A DNA stretch of 59,265 nucleotides from Planctomycetota bacterium (GCA_024229395.1 JAAESM010000028.1:1-59265), one strand, 5' to 3'. Shown: positions 16,943-28,683, counted from the stretch's first letter. Program-made: numbers and translations. Notes: generated by a model not told the origin, from the letters alone.

Positions 16943-18211
16943 TTATTTTCCCGTGCCCCCACCGAGAGCCTGGAAATCTGCTCCGCTGGGCTGCTGGAAA
17001 ACACGCAGGCCGAACTCTGGAATCACCGCGATGACATGGTCAAAGATATCGGCCATGATGCCCTCGTAATGGGCCCAGCGCTGTTCGGCGCTGAATACAT
17101 AGATCTGAATCGGCAGGCCATCCTTGCTCGGCTCGAGCTGGCGAACCAGAAAAGTCATGTCCTTGCGGATCTGCTCGTGGTTGCGCAGATAGTTTTCCAG
17201 GTAGGCGCGGAATGTTCCAAGGTTGGTCATGTGACGACCATTCACCAATGTGTCTGCTTCGGTGACATGCTCGGCGTTCCAAGCAGCCACTTCCTGCTCC
17301 TTCTTCTCAAGGTAGTCGCCGATGTATTGAATTCGCTTCAGGTGGTTAAGGTCCTCTGGCTGTAGAAAACGCACACTGGTCATGTCCAGGGAAATAGACC
17401 GCTTAATCCTGCGACCGCCCGACTCTGACATGCCGCGCCAGTTCTTGAAACTGTCGGACATGAATGCGTAAGTTGGAATCGTGGTGATGGTCTTGTCCCA
17501 GTTCTGCACCTTCACGGTGTGTAGACCTATCTCCAATACATCGCCATCGGCACCATGCTTTGGCATCTCTACCCAATCACCTTGGCGCACCATGTCGTAA
17601 CTTGCGATCTGCACGCTGGCGACGAATCCAAGAATTGAATCCTTGAAGACCAACAAGATGATCGCAGTCATGGCACCAAGACCGGTGAGCAATGCCCATG
17701 GTGAACGATCGGTCAGGGTCCCTACCACGATGATCGACACCGCCAACCACATCACCAACTTGAACACTTGCGAATAACTACGCAAGGGTTTGCCGCGTGC
17801 GCCAGGTCGATCCTGGGCGATAGCGACCATGGCATCAATGAATGACGAAAGTGCACGCGCGCCGGCCAAGAACATCCACGCATTGGCGATGCGCTGCATG
17901 GCTTGCTGATAACTCTCTTGGTCATCGGCCGGGAAGATCAGCGGGCCGGCTGCATAGAAGACGAGCGCAGGCGCAAGATGAGCAAGGCGGTGGAAGACCT
18001 TGTGCTCGACAAGCGCATCATCCCACTTGGCCTTACTGCGACCAACAAGCGAACGCACGGCGCGAAGGATGAATCGACGCGTGATGAAGGTGGCGAACCA
18101 GGCCACCACGATCAGCGTGATCCACGCGATTATCGCACCATAGGTCGGATGCGAGAACCATTCCCGGAGCCAAGCCCCGGCGTCATTCCAAAACTTATTG
18201 AGCGTTGCCAC
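16943..18211 (-). CDS. YbdG/MscM-type mechanosensitive channel
   Basis: A 422-residue MscS-superfamily protein close to E. coli YbdG in length and layout. Several membrane helices occupy the first half (AIIAWITLIVVAWFATFITR; VMWLAVSIIVVGTLT; ALLTGLGAMTAIILLVFKDS). The pore-lining/beta-domain junction is LGFVASVQIASYDMVRQGDW, followed by VQNWDKTITTIPTYAFMSDS and GGRRIKRSISLDM. It should open under membrane tension and release ions or small solutes. The next gene in the same direction is hypB, 62 bases away. Confidence 0.9.
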   Translation of the reverse strand: MATLNKFWNDAGAWLREWFSHPTYGAIIAWITLIVVAWFATFITRRFILRAVRSLVGRSKAKWDDALVEHKVFHRLAHLAPALVFYAAGPLIFPADDQESYQQAMQRIANAWMFLAGARALSSFIDAMVAIAQDRPGARGKPLRSYSQVFKLVMWLAVSIIVVGTLTDRSPWALLTGLGAMTAIILLVFKDSILGFVASVQIASYDMVRQGDWVEMPKHGADGDVLEIGLHTVKVQNWDKTITTIPTYAFMSDSFKNWRGMSESGGRRIKRSISLDMTSVRFLQPEDLNHLKRIQYIGDYLEKKEQEVAAWNAEHVTEADTLVNGRHMTNLGTFRAYLENYLRNHEQIRKDMTFLVRQLEPSKDGLPIQIYVFSAEQRWAHYEGIMADIFDHVIAVIPEFGLRVFQQPSGADFQALGGGTGK

Positions 18212-18232
18212 TGGCTATTGTGATTTGATTCC

Positions 18233-18613
18233 TTAGCGTGCTGCTTCGATGAGCTTGATCAGCGTTTCTTCAACGTCATTGGCCAAATCTTGCAACGGTG
18301 CTTCCGATACCGTCTGCAACAACGCCGACGGCTTCAGCATTCCGATGTAGTGCTGGCCTTCTTGTCCCCAAACCGACAGGCGGCAAGGTAAAGCCAAATT
18401 GACCTCTATATCGGCACTCATTGCCGTTTTGGCGTGATGCGGGTTGCACACTTCCAGCACGCGAACCTCGCGATCGAAGTCCACGCCCTTGCTCTTCATC
18501 GTGGCGCGCAAGTCATAGGTATGCAACACGCCGAACTTATTCGCGACGGTGGCTTCTTCCAGATCGGCTTGTGCTTGATCGATGCTCTTGTCGGTCTTGA
18601 CAACGTACTTCAT
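18233..18613 (-). CDS. DUF302 family protein
   Basis: A 126-residue cytoplasmic protein starting at ATG 18613 (MKYVVKTDKSIDQAQADLEE). The pattern KFGVLHTYDLRATMKSKGVDF, then VLEVCNPHHAKTAM and LPCRLSVWGQEGQHYIGMLK, is typical of DUF302 domains, whose biochemical function is not established. The conserved cysteine followed by NP and the CRLSV segment match the family. The frame continues upstream to 18688 but overlaps the nuclease gene there. Confidence 0.85.
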   Translation of the reverse strand: MKYVVKTDKSIDQAQADLEEATVANKFGVLHTYDLRATMKSKGVDFDREVRVLEVCNPHHAKTAMSADIEVNLALPCRLSVWGQEGQHYIGMLKPSALLQTVSEAPLQDLANDVEETLIKLIEAAR

Positions 18614-18641
18614 GATGATTCTCGACTGTTGGCCGCGCGTT

Positions 18642-19559
18642 TCACTGCACGACTTCGGGACAGATGCCACGGAATCGGCACCATCCACATTTTCTCGGTT
18701 CCGGTGACGCCACCCAATTCTCCATCATCAGGTCATCGACGTCGGGATCGTAATGCGCATCCATCATCTCGCGAAGGCTGAATGACATGCGATCCTGTGC
18801 TTCGGAAAGTTGGTTCAGGTCCACGGCGACGGACTGTACTTTTCCTTCGCCAAGGTATGCCGCATGCAGAGTGATCTGCTCTGGATCGGTCGACCATTTC
18901 TCACACGCGTACAGGGCATAAGTATGTAGTTGGAAGATGTCGTCCTCGCGAGGCTTGCCAGTCTTCCAATCATAGATATGCAACATGTCGCCATCAGTGA
19001 AGGCGAAGTCGGGCACCGCGTAAACCTTGGTGCCGAGGAACTGATAGGTATCCATGGTCTCCAACGAGCGCCATGAATCCGGATGCGCATCACGTGCTGA
19101 AGCCAAGTCCGGCGACTCGCAGAAGTACTTCGCGCAACGCTCCAACAATTGGCGCGCCATGTCGGTGCGCTCCTTGGGAATCTCACGGCCGTAATGATGT
19201 TCATCAAGATGCACGCTCTTGTTCGGCTTGGCCTTCCAATCATCGCCGGCCGACTGACGCCAACCATCACGGAACAGCTCGACGCACTCCTCGAACAACT
19301 CCTTGGTGCTCATGGTGGTGCCGTCGCGTTTCAATTCGAACCAACGCTGGATCGCACGGTGCGCACAATCACCGGCATGCGCCGGCAACGAAGTCAGGCA
19401 CTTATGCACCATGATCTCGTACTTGTCGCCACGCGGTTGTTCGGTCCACCAACCCCAAGAGGCATAGCGTCCGTACCAGTACTCGCGCTGGCAACGTTCC
19501 CATTCCTTGGCCCGACTCGCAGACCAAGATAGTTCGCATTGAAATTGCTTCATCGCCAC
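18642..19559 (-). CDS. RecB/Cas4-like PD-(D/E)XK nuclease
   Basis: A 305-residue protein with a single PD-(D/E)XK nuclease core. The motif AVPDFAFTDGDMLHIYDWKT supplies the catalytic Asp and the DWK triad; later Q in FQLHTYALYACEKW corresponds to the QxxxY motif of RecB-like nucleases. A cysteine in ERCQREYWYGRY near the N-terminus and CGWCRFRGICPE at the end could ligate an Fe-S cluster, as in Cas4 and AddB. No helicase or CRISPR gene is adjacent, so it may act in DNA repair. Start is ATG 19559 or the second Met. Confidence 0.85.
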   Translation of the reverse strand: MAMKQFQCELSWSASRAKEWERCQREYWYGRYASWGWWTEQPRGDKYEIMVHKCLTSLPAHAGDCAHRAIQRWFELKRDGTTMSTKELFEECVELFRDGWRQSAGDDWKAKPNKSVHLDEHHYGREIPKERTDMARQLLERCAKYFCESPDLASARDAHPDSWRSLETMDTYQFLGTKVYAVPDFAFTDGDMLHIYDWKTGKPREDDIFQLHTYALYACEKWSTDPEQITLHAAYLGEGKVQSVAVDLNQLSEAQDRMSFSLREMMDAHYDPDVDDLMMENWVASPEPRKCGWCRFRGICPEVVQ

Positions 19560-19601
19560 GAACAGAGTTTAACGGGGCGGGAGGCCGGATTCTCTGCCGA
19601 C

Positions 19602-21122
19602 CTAGTGACGGAAGTGACGCGTGCCAGTGTGCACCATGCAAACCCCACGAACGTCGCAAGCGTCGTTGACCTCGCTATCGCGCATCGATCCACCAGGTTG
19701 TACGATCGCAACCACGCCGGATTCAGCCAGCGCCTCGGGACCATCCGGGAACGGGAAGAAGGCATCGCTGCCGACTACTGCACCAATGGCCTTGTCGCCC
19801 GCCTTCTTGACAGCGATTTCAGCACTATCAACACGGCTCATCTGGCCTGCACCGGCACCAACCAACATTCCGCCGTTGACAAGGCAGATCGAGTTCGACT
19901 TGAGGTGCTTGGCTAAAGTCTGCGCAAGGCGAAGGTCGTCTTCACGACCTTCTGGCATGGCGATCTTGCCCGCCACGGTCAGCTCGGCATCGAAACCGCT
20001 CTTGGTATCGGAGCCCTGTACCAAAGTGCCACCCCAAACGCGACGCTCCTCGGCCTGATCACGCAGGCTTCCGATATCGCCAACCTTGACGATACGCAGG
20101 TTCTTGCCCCACTTCGGACCGGTGCGCAACAGGTTGACTGCATCCTCATCGAAATCAGGAGCCGCAAGTACTTCCACGAAATGACCCGGGCCAGTTAGGA
20201 ACTTGGCGCAGGTCATGTCGAACTTTGCGTTCAGCGCAATCACCGAACCGAAAGCCGAAAGTGGATCGCCTTCCCAAGCACGCTCGAGGCAATCACCGAC
20301 GTTGTTGCCAAGCGCCGCACCACATGGGTTGGTGTGCTTGACCACCACCGCCGCCGGACTTGGCAGATCATTGACTGCGGCGACCGCGCCATCCAAATCC
20401 AACCAGTTGTTGTAAGACAACTCCTTACCACCAGGCAAGACTTCAGCGGAGCCGAGACCAAAACGCTTGGCGTCGGGATAGAAGCCCGCGGTCTGGTGTG
20501 GATTCTCGCCGTAACGCAAACCAGCACCATCTTGTTCGGCGAACCAACGACCAATCGCAGTGTCGTATTCACCGGTGCGCGCGAAGACCTTGGCGGCCAA
20601 CTGCTTGCGGGTTACCAAAGTGGTTCCGCCTTCGTTCAGTTCGGCGGCGACTGCTGCATAGTCACTGGTGTCACAAAGAACCGCAACGCTGTCATGGTTC
20701 TTCGCGGCGGAGCGCAACATGGAAGGGCCACCGATATCAATCTTCTCGATGATCTCTTCATAAGTTCCACCGCCTGCGACGGTCTCTTCAAATGGGTAAA
20801 GGTTTACCACGACCATATCGATCGGGCCGATGTCGTGTTCATCCATCGACGCAAGATGACCAGCATCATCGCGGCGCGCCAACAGGCCACCGTGAATCTT
20901 CGGGTGCAGGGTCTTCACGCGACCATCCATCATCTCCGGGAAGCCGGTGTAGTCGGCCACCTCGGTGACTTCAAGGCCAGCATCGGCGAGTGCCTTCATC
21001 GTGCCGCCGGTCGACAACAACTCTGCACCTTGTGCTGCTAGGGCTTTGCCGAGTTCGACAATGCCATCCTTATAAAAAACGCTCAACAGGGCGCGACGGA
21101 CTGGGACTCTTTCGCTGGACAT
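19602..21122 (-). CDS. purH: Bifunctional AICAR formyltransferase / IMP cyclohydrolase
   Basis: A 506-residue enzyme for the last two steps of IMP synthesis. The N-terminal cyclohydrolase domain shows LLSTGGTMKALADAGL and TLHPKIHGGLLARRD; the C-terminal formyltransferase domain shows LRYGENPHQTAGFY, VVVKHTNPCGAA and SDAFFPFPDG. ATG 21122 lies 4 bases after the prfB stop; an open frame to 21182 overlaps prfB and is unlikely to be used. The length is slightly below E. coli PurH (529). Confidence 0.96.
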   Translation of the reverse strand: MSSERVPVRRALLSVFYKDGIVELGKALAAQGAELLSTGGTMKALADAGLEVTEVADYTGFPEMMDGRVKTLHPKIHGGLLARRDDAGHLASMDEHDIGPIDMVVVNLYPFEETVAGGGTYEEIIEKIDIGGPSMLRSAAKNHDSVAVLCDTSDYAAVAAELNEGGTTLVTRKQLAAKVFARTGEYDTAIGRWFAEQDGAGLRYGENPHQTAGFYPDAKRFGLGSAEVLPGGKELSYNNWLDLDGAVAAVNDLPSPAAVVVKHTNPCGAALGNNVGDCLERAWEGDPLSAFGSVIALNAKFDMTCAKFLTGPGHFVEVLAAPDFDEDAVNLLRTGPKWGKNLRIVKVGDIGSLRDQAEERRVWGGTLVQGSDTKSGFDAELTVAGKIAMPEGREDDLRLAQTLAKHLKSNSICLVNGGMLVGAGAGQMSRVDSAEIAVKKAGDKAIGAVVGSDAFFPFPDGPEALAESGVVAIVQPGGSMRDSEVNDACDVRGVCMVHTGTRHFRH

Positions 21123-21126
21123 GGTC

Positions 21127-22225
21127 TTAGCGGGTTGCTCGGCTACGGAGGTATTCTTCAATGAAGGAATCGATGTTGCCATCTAGGACGGACTGTGTGT
21201 TGCCGACCTCGTGATTGGTGCGATGATCTTTGACCATCTGGTAGGGATGAAGCACGTACGAACGGATCTGTGATCCCCAGGCGATCTCGCCTTTGTTGCC
21301 GTACATGGATTTGAGTTCGTCGTCGCGCTCGCGTTCGCGCAACTCGAACAATTTCGCGGTCAACATGCGTGTGGCGATCTGCCGGTTCTTCAGTTGACTG
21401 CGTTCGTTCTGACATTGCACGACGATGCCCGTTGGCTCGTGCGTCATGCGAACTGCAGAATCGGTCTTGTTGACATGTTGTCCACCGGCACCACCTGCGC
21501 GGTAGGTGTCAACACGAACGACGCTCATGTCGATATCGATGGCACCTTCGTCATCAAACTCGGGCATGACTTCCACCGCCGCGAACGACGTATGCCTACG
21601 CCCTTGCGCGTCGTATGGCGAAATTCGTACCAAACGATGAACGCCGCGCTCGGCCTTCAATTTGCCATATGCGTACGGTCCGCGGAACAATAGCGTGCAA
21701 TGGCGAATGCCGCCTTCGTCGTTGGGCAGCAGTTCAATCTCGATTGGTTCGATCTCCTGGCGCTCGCCCCAACGAAGGTACATGCGCATCAACATCTCGG
21801 CGAAGTCGGTCGCATCGACGCCACCGGCTCCGGCTTGGATGGAAAGGAATGCGTTGCGATTATCGTTCTCGCCACCGAGCATGACCTGGAATTCCAGGGC
21901 CTCGAGTTTGGCGACCGATACCTCTAACGCCGTTGCCAATTCCTCTTCGACGTCGGCGCCGCCTGATTCTTCACCGAGCTCTGCGAGCATCTCGATCTCT
22001 TCGAGAGACTCGGCTGCATCGTCGATGGGATCCAGAACTGCCTTGGCGATTTTCAATTCACCAATGACTTTCTGCGCAGCTTCCTGGTCATCCCAGAAAC
22101 CTGACGCGGTCATCCGCTTGTCTAGTTCGTCGCGGCGCTGACTATGTTTCTCATAGTCAAAGACGCCCCCGAATCTGTTCCAGGCGACGCTCCATCTCGG
22201 CAGCTTGGTCGAGGGTCTCTTTCAT
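21127..22225 (-). CDS. prfB: Peptide chain release factor 2, expressed by programmed +1 frameshift
   Basis: RF2 recognises UGA and UAA stops and triggers peptide release. The full gene starts at ATG 22225 (MKETLDQAAEMERRLEQIRG), runs 22 codons to CTT TGA C at 22162-22156, and continues in the +1 frame as DYEKHSQRRDELDKRMTASG to the stop at 21127, giving 365 residues, exactly the usual RF2 length. The GGQ catalytic loop is YRAGGAGGQHVNKTDSAVRM. The stop-codon recognition tripeptide reads SPY (SPYDAQGRRHTSF) instead of the usual SPF. Without the frameshift only a 328-residue fragment from 22113 would be annotated. Confidence 0.96.
22156..22170 (-). promoter_or_regulatory. Programmed +1 frameshift site of prfB
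   Basis: On the minus strand the sequence reads GGGGG CGT CTT TGA C: a purine-rich Shine-Dalgarno-like run, three bases, the slippery CTT, and an in-frame TGA followed by C. This is the autoregulatory signal known from E. coli prfB: low RF2 slows termination at UGA and lets the ribosome slip forward one base. The downstream +1 frame is RF2. Confidence 0.95.
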
Positions 22226-22265
22226 CTTTTCGCTCGGGGGAAACGTGGGTTTGTGTGGGATGTAT

Positions 22266-22868
22266 TTAAGAAGCGTCGCGCGCAGCGGCGATCGCATCTT
22301 TCAGCGCGTGGTACAGCGCAGTGTTGGAAGCGAGGACCAGTGGCAGCACTGCTTCTTCGGATTCCTTCAAGTACTCCTCGCGACGCTCAGGCGTAAACGC
22401 GCCTTCCATCGAGAGCAGGTTGTCGAGACGGTCGGCACTCTTGACGATGTGCGTATCGCGACCTTCCCAACGAAGGTGTTCCAAGTAACGCATGTTGCGT
22501 TCGAACTTGGTCTCACCATCTTTCAATTCAGGATGCGTCAGGGCACGCACCATGTCACCGACCTGGTGACCGAATTGATCCTCAAGATCATTCACCTCAA
22601 CGCCAGTGTCTTCGGCGGCATCGTGCAACAGTCCTGCACAGATCACCGCGGCATTGTGCTTCTGCTCGGCAAGTTCCAACAGGATCAATGCCGTGCGCAA
22701 CAAGTGGGTGATGTAAGGCTCACCAGAACCCTTGCGAGTCTGACCTTCGTGCGCTTTCTTGGCGCATTCCAGTGCATCGGTGATTGACGGCCAAGTGGAA
22801 GTTCCCACTTGGTCCAACAGACGTTTCTCCAACTCGTCGGCGGGGAGCGTATAAATTTCGTTGAGCAT
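22266..22868 (-). CDS. HD-domain (p)ppGpp hydrolase-like protein (small alarmone hydrolase candidate)
   Basis: A 200-residue stand-alone HD hydrolase of the SpoT/MESH1 type. Motifs in order: AKKAHEGQTRKGSGEPYITH (metal His), LLHDAAEDTGV (HD and ED catalytic motif), and VKSADRLDNLLSM. There is no synthetase, TGS or ACT domain. Family members hydrolyse ppGpp, and some act on NADPH. The gene lies between prfB and rpiA on the same strand, 40 bases from the former and 2 from the latter. Confidence 0.85.
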   Translation of the reverse strand: MLNEIYTLPADELEKRLLDQVGTSTWPSITDALECAKKAHEGQTRKGSGEPYITHLLRTALILLELAEQKHNAAVICAGLLHDAAEDTGVEVNDLEDQFGHQVGDMVRALTHPELKDGETKFERNMRYLEHLRWEGRDTHIVKSADRLDNLLSMEGAFTPERREEYLKESEEAVLPLVLASNTALYHALKDAIAAARDAS

Positions 22869-22870
22869 GT

Positions 22871-23566
22871 TCAGCGATTGAGTGTGATGACTTGGCCATC
22901 GTCTTGGCCTTCAAAAACGATGTCACATAGATTCAGGAACAGGCCAACTTCGGCGACCCCTGGGATCTGTGACAAGTCGGCGTGCAGCTGTTCGGCATTG
23001 GCAATCCCTTGCTCGAATTTGCAGTCGAGGATGTAGTTGCCGTTATCGGTCACGAAAGGCTGCCCTTCTTCGGTGGTACGAAGGTAAGGGGTAGAGCCGG
23101 AAGCGTTGGCCACACAATCACGCGTGGTGACGTAGCCAAACGGGATGATCTCGACCGGCAGCAAGAAGGTGGTGCCAAGTCTCTCAACTCGCTTGCCTGT
23201 GCCGATGATGATCGCCACTTTGGCGCTCGCCGCCGCCACAATCTTTTCACGCAACAAGGCTCCGCCGCCGCCCTTGATCAGGCGAAACTCGGGATCCACC
23301 TCATCGGCGCCATCAACCACCAGATCCAGTGCAGGATACTCCTCCAAATCCGAAATCGGGATTCCAAGTTTCTCTGCCAGTTCTGCAGTTTGCACGGATG
23401 TCGACACGCCGATGACCTCGAGATTCTCCTTCTCGATCCGCTCCGCGAGCGCTTCCAGGAAGAAAGCCACGGTGGTGCCCGTGCCAAGACCAAGTTTCAT
23501 CCCGGTCTGAACGAGCTGTGCTGCGGCTATGCCGGCCGCTTGCTTTGGCGAAGGGGTGTCGACCAT
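22871..23566 (-). CDS. rpiA: Ribose 5-phosphate isomerase A
   Basis: A 231-residue enzyme interconverting ribose 5-phosphate and ribulose 5-phosphate in the pentose phosphate pathway. Signatures are KLGLGTGTTVAFFLEAL, LVVDGADEVDPEFRLIKGGG with the active-site Asp-Gly-Ala-Asp, ALLREKIVAAAS, and the C-terminal NYILDCKF. Length is as usual. It is divergent from feoA. Confidence 0.97.
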   Translation of the reverse strand: MVDTPSPKQAAGIAAAQLVQTGMKLGLGTGTTVAFFLEALAERIEKENLEVIGVSTSVQTAELAEKLGIPISDLEEYPALDLVVDGADEVDPEFRLIKGGGGALLREKIVAAASAKVAIIIGTGKRVERLGTTFLLPVEIIPFGYVTTRDCVANASGSTPYLRTTEEGQPFVTDNGNYILDCKFEQGIANAEQLHADLSQIPGVAEVGLFLNLCDIVFEGQDDGQVITLNR

Positions 23567-23606
23567 TTTCGGGCTTATGATACCGCACTCATTCGTTGCA
23601 TTTTTG

Positions 23607-23637
23607 TTGACATAAAAGACTTTGAGGTCGTTATACT
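23607..23637 (+). promoter_or_regulatory. Candidate sigma-70 promoter for feoAB
   Basis: TTGACA at 23607-23612 and TATACT at 23632-23637 are separated by 19 bases, somewhat long but both hexamers are strong. Transcription would begin about 45 bases before the feoA ATG at 23691. I see no clear Fur box, so iron control is unproven from sequence. Confidence 0.5.
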
Positions 23638-23690
23638 TTCAGCCTGGCTATTTGACACCCAGTCTCATTAAGCCTCCGGAGCTTCGTCTC

Positions 23691-23957
23691 ATGAACCCTC
23701 TCCCCGACGTCCTCACGATTGCCGACTTACCTCGCGTATTAGTGGGTAAAGTCTTGTCTGTGGAAGGAAATGGCAAATTCAGTGAGCGCCTCCGCGAGCT
23801 AGGCTTTTGCTGTGGCACCGAAGTCCGTTTCGAGCGCCAGGCTCCTATGGGTGGGCCGATTATCGTGAGCCTGCGGGGCTATCGTTTGTGTCTGAGAATC
23901 TCTGAAGCGAAGCAAATCCGCATCGAAGGAATGGCCGGCCTAGGAGGCATTGGCTAA
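23691..23957 (+). CDS. feoA: Ferrous iron transport accessory protein FeoA
   Basis: An 88-residue SH3-like protein that works with FeoB. The pattern LTIADLPRVLVGKVLSVEG, then RLRELGFCCGTEVRFERQAP and GGPIIVSLRGYRLCLRISEA, is typical. ATG 23691 is preferred; a GGAG lies 13 bases upstream. The stop is three bases before feoB, consistent with one transcript. Confidence 0.93.
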   Translation: MNPLPDVLTIADLPRVLVGKVLSVEGNGKFSERLRELGFCCGTEVRFERQAPMGGPIIVSLRGYRLCLRISEAKQIRIEGMAGLGGIG

Positions 23958-23960
23958 GCC

Positions 23961-25832
23961 ATGGCGAAACCGATCCATTTGGCCCTCGTCGGTAGCCCCA
24001 ATTCGGGCAAAACCACGCTTTTCAACGCGTTAACCGGGCTTTCCGGTAAGACCGGCAACTATCCAGGTGTGACTGTCGACCGCCGTCGGGGTCACTTTCA
24101 TGTCGATGACAAGGAAGTGCACTTGTCGGACCTGCCTGGCAGCTATTCGCTGCATGCCATCTCCGAAGACGAGGCGGTCACCTCCAAGGTCCTGCGTGGC
24201 GATATGGATGGTGGCATCGTTCCCGATGGCGTGGTCTTCGTGGCCGACGCCACAACCCTGGAACGCTCGTTGCCGATGCTCGCCGATGTGCTGCACATTG
24301 GCCGCCCCACCTTGTTGGTCCTGACCATGGTTGATGAGCTGAAGGTCCGCGGCGGTGACTTGGATCTATTCAAGCTGCAAGCCGAACTTGGTATTCCCAT
24401 TGTGGGTGTGGTCGGCAACAAAGGTCTGGGCATCGATGACCTACGCATGCGCCTGCCCGACTTCGCCAACTGGGTGCAACCGAAGACCCTGCCCGAGCGC
24501 GACACCGAGTCACGCTTTGCTTGGGCTGACGCCATCCTCGAAAAGGTCACGCGTCACCCCTTGTCGGAAAGCCCGCTGACTCGACGCATGGACAAAGTGC
24601 TACTGCACCCCGTCATTGGCATCATCGTCTTCGCTGCATTCCTTGCCCTGTTCTTCCAGGCCATCTTCAGTTGGGCTGCCCCAGCAATGGACTTGTTCTC
24701 TGGCTGGATGGATGGAGCCGCCGATTGGGTTCTCGCCACATTCCCCGAGAGCTTGATGACCGATCTTCTCGCCGACGGAGTCATCCGCGGTGTTGGCGCA
24801 GTCATTGTTTTCGTTCCGCAGATCGCGTTGTTATTCGCGCTGATCTTCTTCTTCGAAGCATCGGGCTATATGTCGCGCGCGGCTTTCGTGGTCGATCGCG
24901 TCATGGGTTGGGCCGGACTTGAAGGCCGCTGCTTTATTTCATTACTTTCCTCTTATGCATGTGCAGTACCCGGCATCATGGCAACGCGCACGATCCCATC
25001 GCCGCGCGATCGCCTCGCCACGATCCTGGTCGCGCCCTTCGCGACTTGTTCGGCGCGTCTCCCGGTCTATGCCATCTTGATCTCGGCGTTCATTCCGGAC
25101 ACCCAGGTCTTCGGACCGTTTACCTTGCAAGGCTTGACCTTGATGGGTTTGTACATCCTTGGTGGTGTCAGTGCTGTGACCTTTGCAGCCGTTTTCAAGC
25201 GCGGCATGTTGCGCGGCGCCAGCTTGCCCTTCTATCTGGAGCTTCCGCCCTACCGATTCCCTTCTTTGAAGTCGGTCGTGCTGCAAGTGTTCCGCCGCGT
25301 CACTGTCTTCCTAAAGGATGCGGGTTCGGTCATCCTGGTTGGCTCGATCGTGTTGTGGTTCCTGTTGAACTTCCCGCGGCATGAAGCCCCTGCCGACGTT
25401 TCCCCGGCACTCGCGCATAAGGCACAGATTGAACAAAGCTACGCCGCCGACATCGGCCATGCCTTGGAGCCTGTGTTCGAACCACTCGGTTTCGATTGGC
25501 GCATCAATGTTGGGCTAGTCGGTTCCTTCGCTGCACGTGAGTTGATGGTCAGCACGCTTGCACAAGTCTACGCCTACGAAGGTGAGGATGAAGACTTCGC
25601 TGGCTTCAGTGATTTGCTTTCCAAGCCGGATCCAGAAACGGGCGAGCCGCCGATGACATTCGCCAGTGCAGTCGCACTGATGTTGTTCTTCGTCTACGCC
25701 TTACTGTGCTTGTCCACCGTTGCCGTCATCAAGCGCGAAACCAACAGTTGGAAGTGGCCCATGTTCATGATGGGTTATATGAGTTTGGTTGCATGGGTAG
25801 CCGGTTGGATCGGCTATATGCTTGCTTCTTGA
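23961..25832 (+). CDS. feoB: Ferrous iron transporter FeoB, with an altered G4 motif
   Basis: A 623-residue inner-membrane Fe(II) transporter. The cytosolic G domain has G1 GSPNSGKTTLFNALTG, G2 around NYPGVTVDRR, and G3 DLPGSYSL. The G4 position reads TMVDE where most FeoB proteins have Asn-x-x-Asp, so the guanine-recognising Asn is Thr (codon ACC). The membrane part contains two Gate-like regions, including SYACAVPGIMATRTI and ATCSARLPVYAILIS. It is short compared with E. coli FeoB (773), mostly in the G-domain spacer and C-terminus. No FeoC follows. Confidence 0.93.
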   Translation: MAKPIHLALVGSPNSGKTTLFNALTGLSGKTGNYPGVTVDRRRGHFHVDDKEVHLSDLPGSYSLHAISEDEAVTSKVLRGDMDGGIVPDGVVFVADATTLERSLPMLADVLHIGRPTLLVLTMVDELKVRGGDLDLFKLQAELGIPIVGVVGNKGLGIDDLRMRLPDFANWVQPKTLPERDTESRFAWADAILEKVTRHPLSESPLTRRMDKVLLHPVIGIIVFAAFLALFFQAIFSWAAPAMDLFSGWMDGAADWVLATFPESLMTDLLADGVIRGVGAVIVFVPQIALLFALIFFFEASGYMSRAAFVVDRVMGWAGLEGRCFISLLSSYACAVPGIMATRTIPSPRDRLATILVAPFATCSARLPVYAILISAFIPDTQVFGPFTLQGLTLMGLYILGGVSAVTFAAVFKRGMLRGASLPFYLELPPYRFPSLKSVVLQVFRRVTVFLKDAGSVILVGSIVLWFLLNFPRHEAPADVSPALAHKAQIEQSYAADIGHALEPVFEPLGFDWRINVGLVGSFAARELMVSTLAQVYAYEGEDEDFAGFSDLLSKPDPETGEPPMTFASAVALMLFFVYALLCLSTVAVIKRETNSWKWPMFMMGYMSLVAWVAGWIGYMLAS

Positions 25833-25840
25833 ATCGCCGG

Positions 25841-25888
25841 AGGCTTCGTGAGCAGTGCGGTATGAAGCCTTAACACCACACTGCTTCA
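25841..25888. terminator. Possible hairpins between convergent feoB and gyrB
   Basis: AGGCTTC at 25841-25847 pairs with GAAGCCT at 25864-25870; an alternative stem pairs 25851-25861 with 25875-25885 with one mismatch. There is no U-tract on either strand. The mutually exclusive stems lie in the 72-base gap between convergent stop codons and may help end transcription, but the evidence is weak. Confidence 0.3.
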
Positions 25889-25904
25889 GCAACACACACA
25901 CCCT

Positions 25905-28683
<2,779 letters not shown>

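Noticed and set aside
18642..19559. Cas4-like nuclease as evidence of a CRISPR system.
   Set aside because: No repeats, cas1 or cas2 occur in the window; RecB-like nucleases of this kind are common without CRISPR.
23567..23690. A Fur box or riboswitch before feoA.
   Set aside because: The region is AT-rich with a plausible promoter, but I see no palindromic Fur box and no riboswitch-like paired core.
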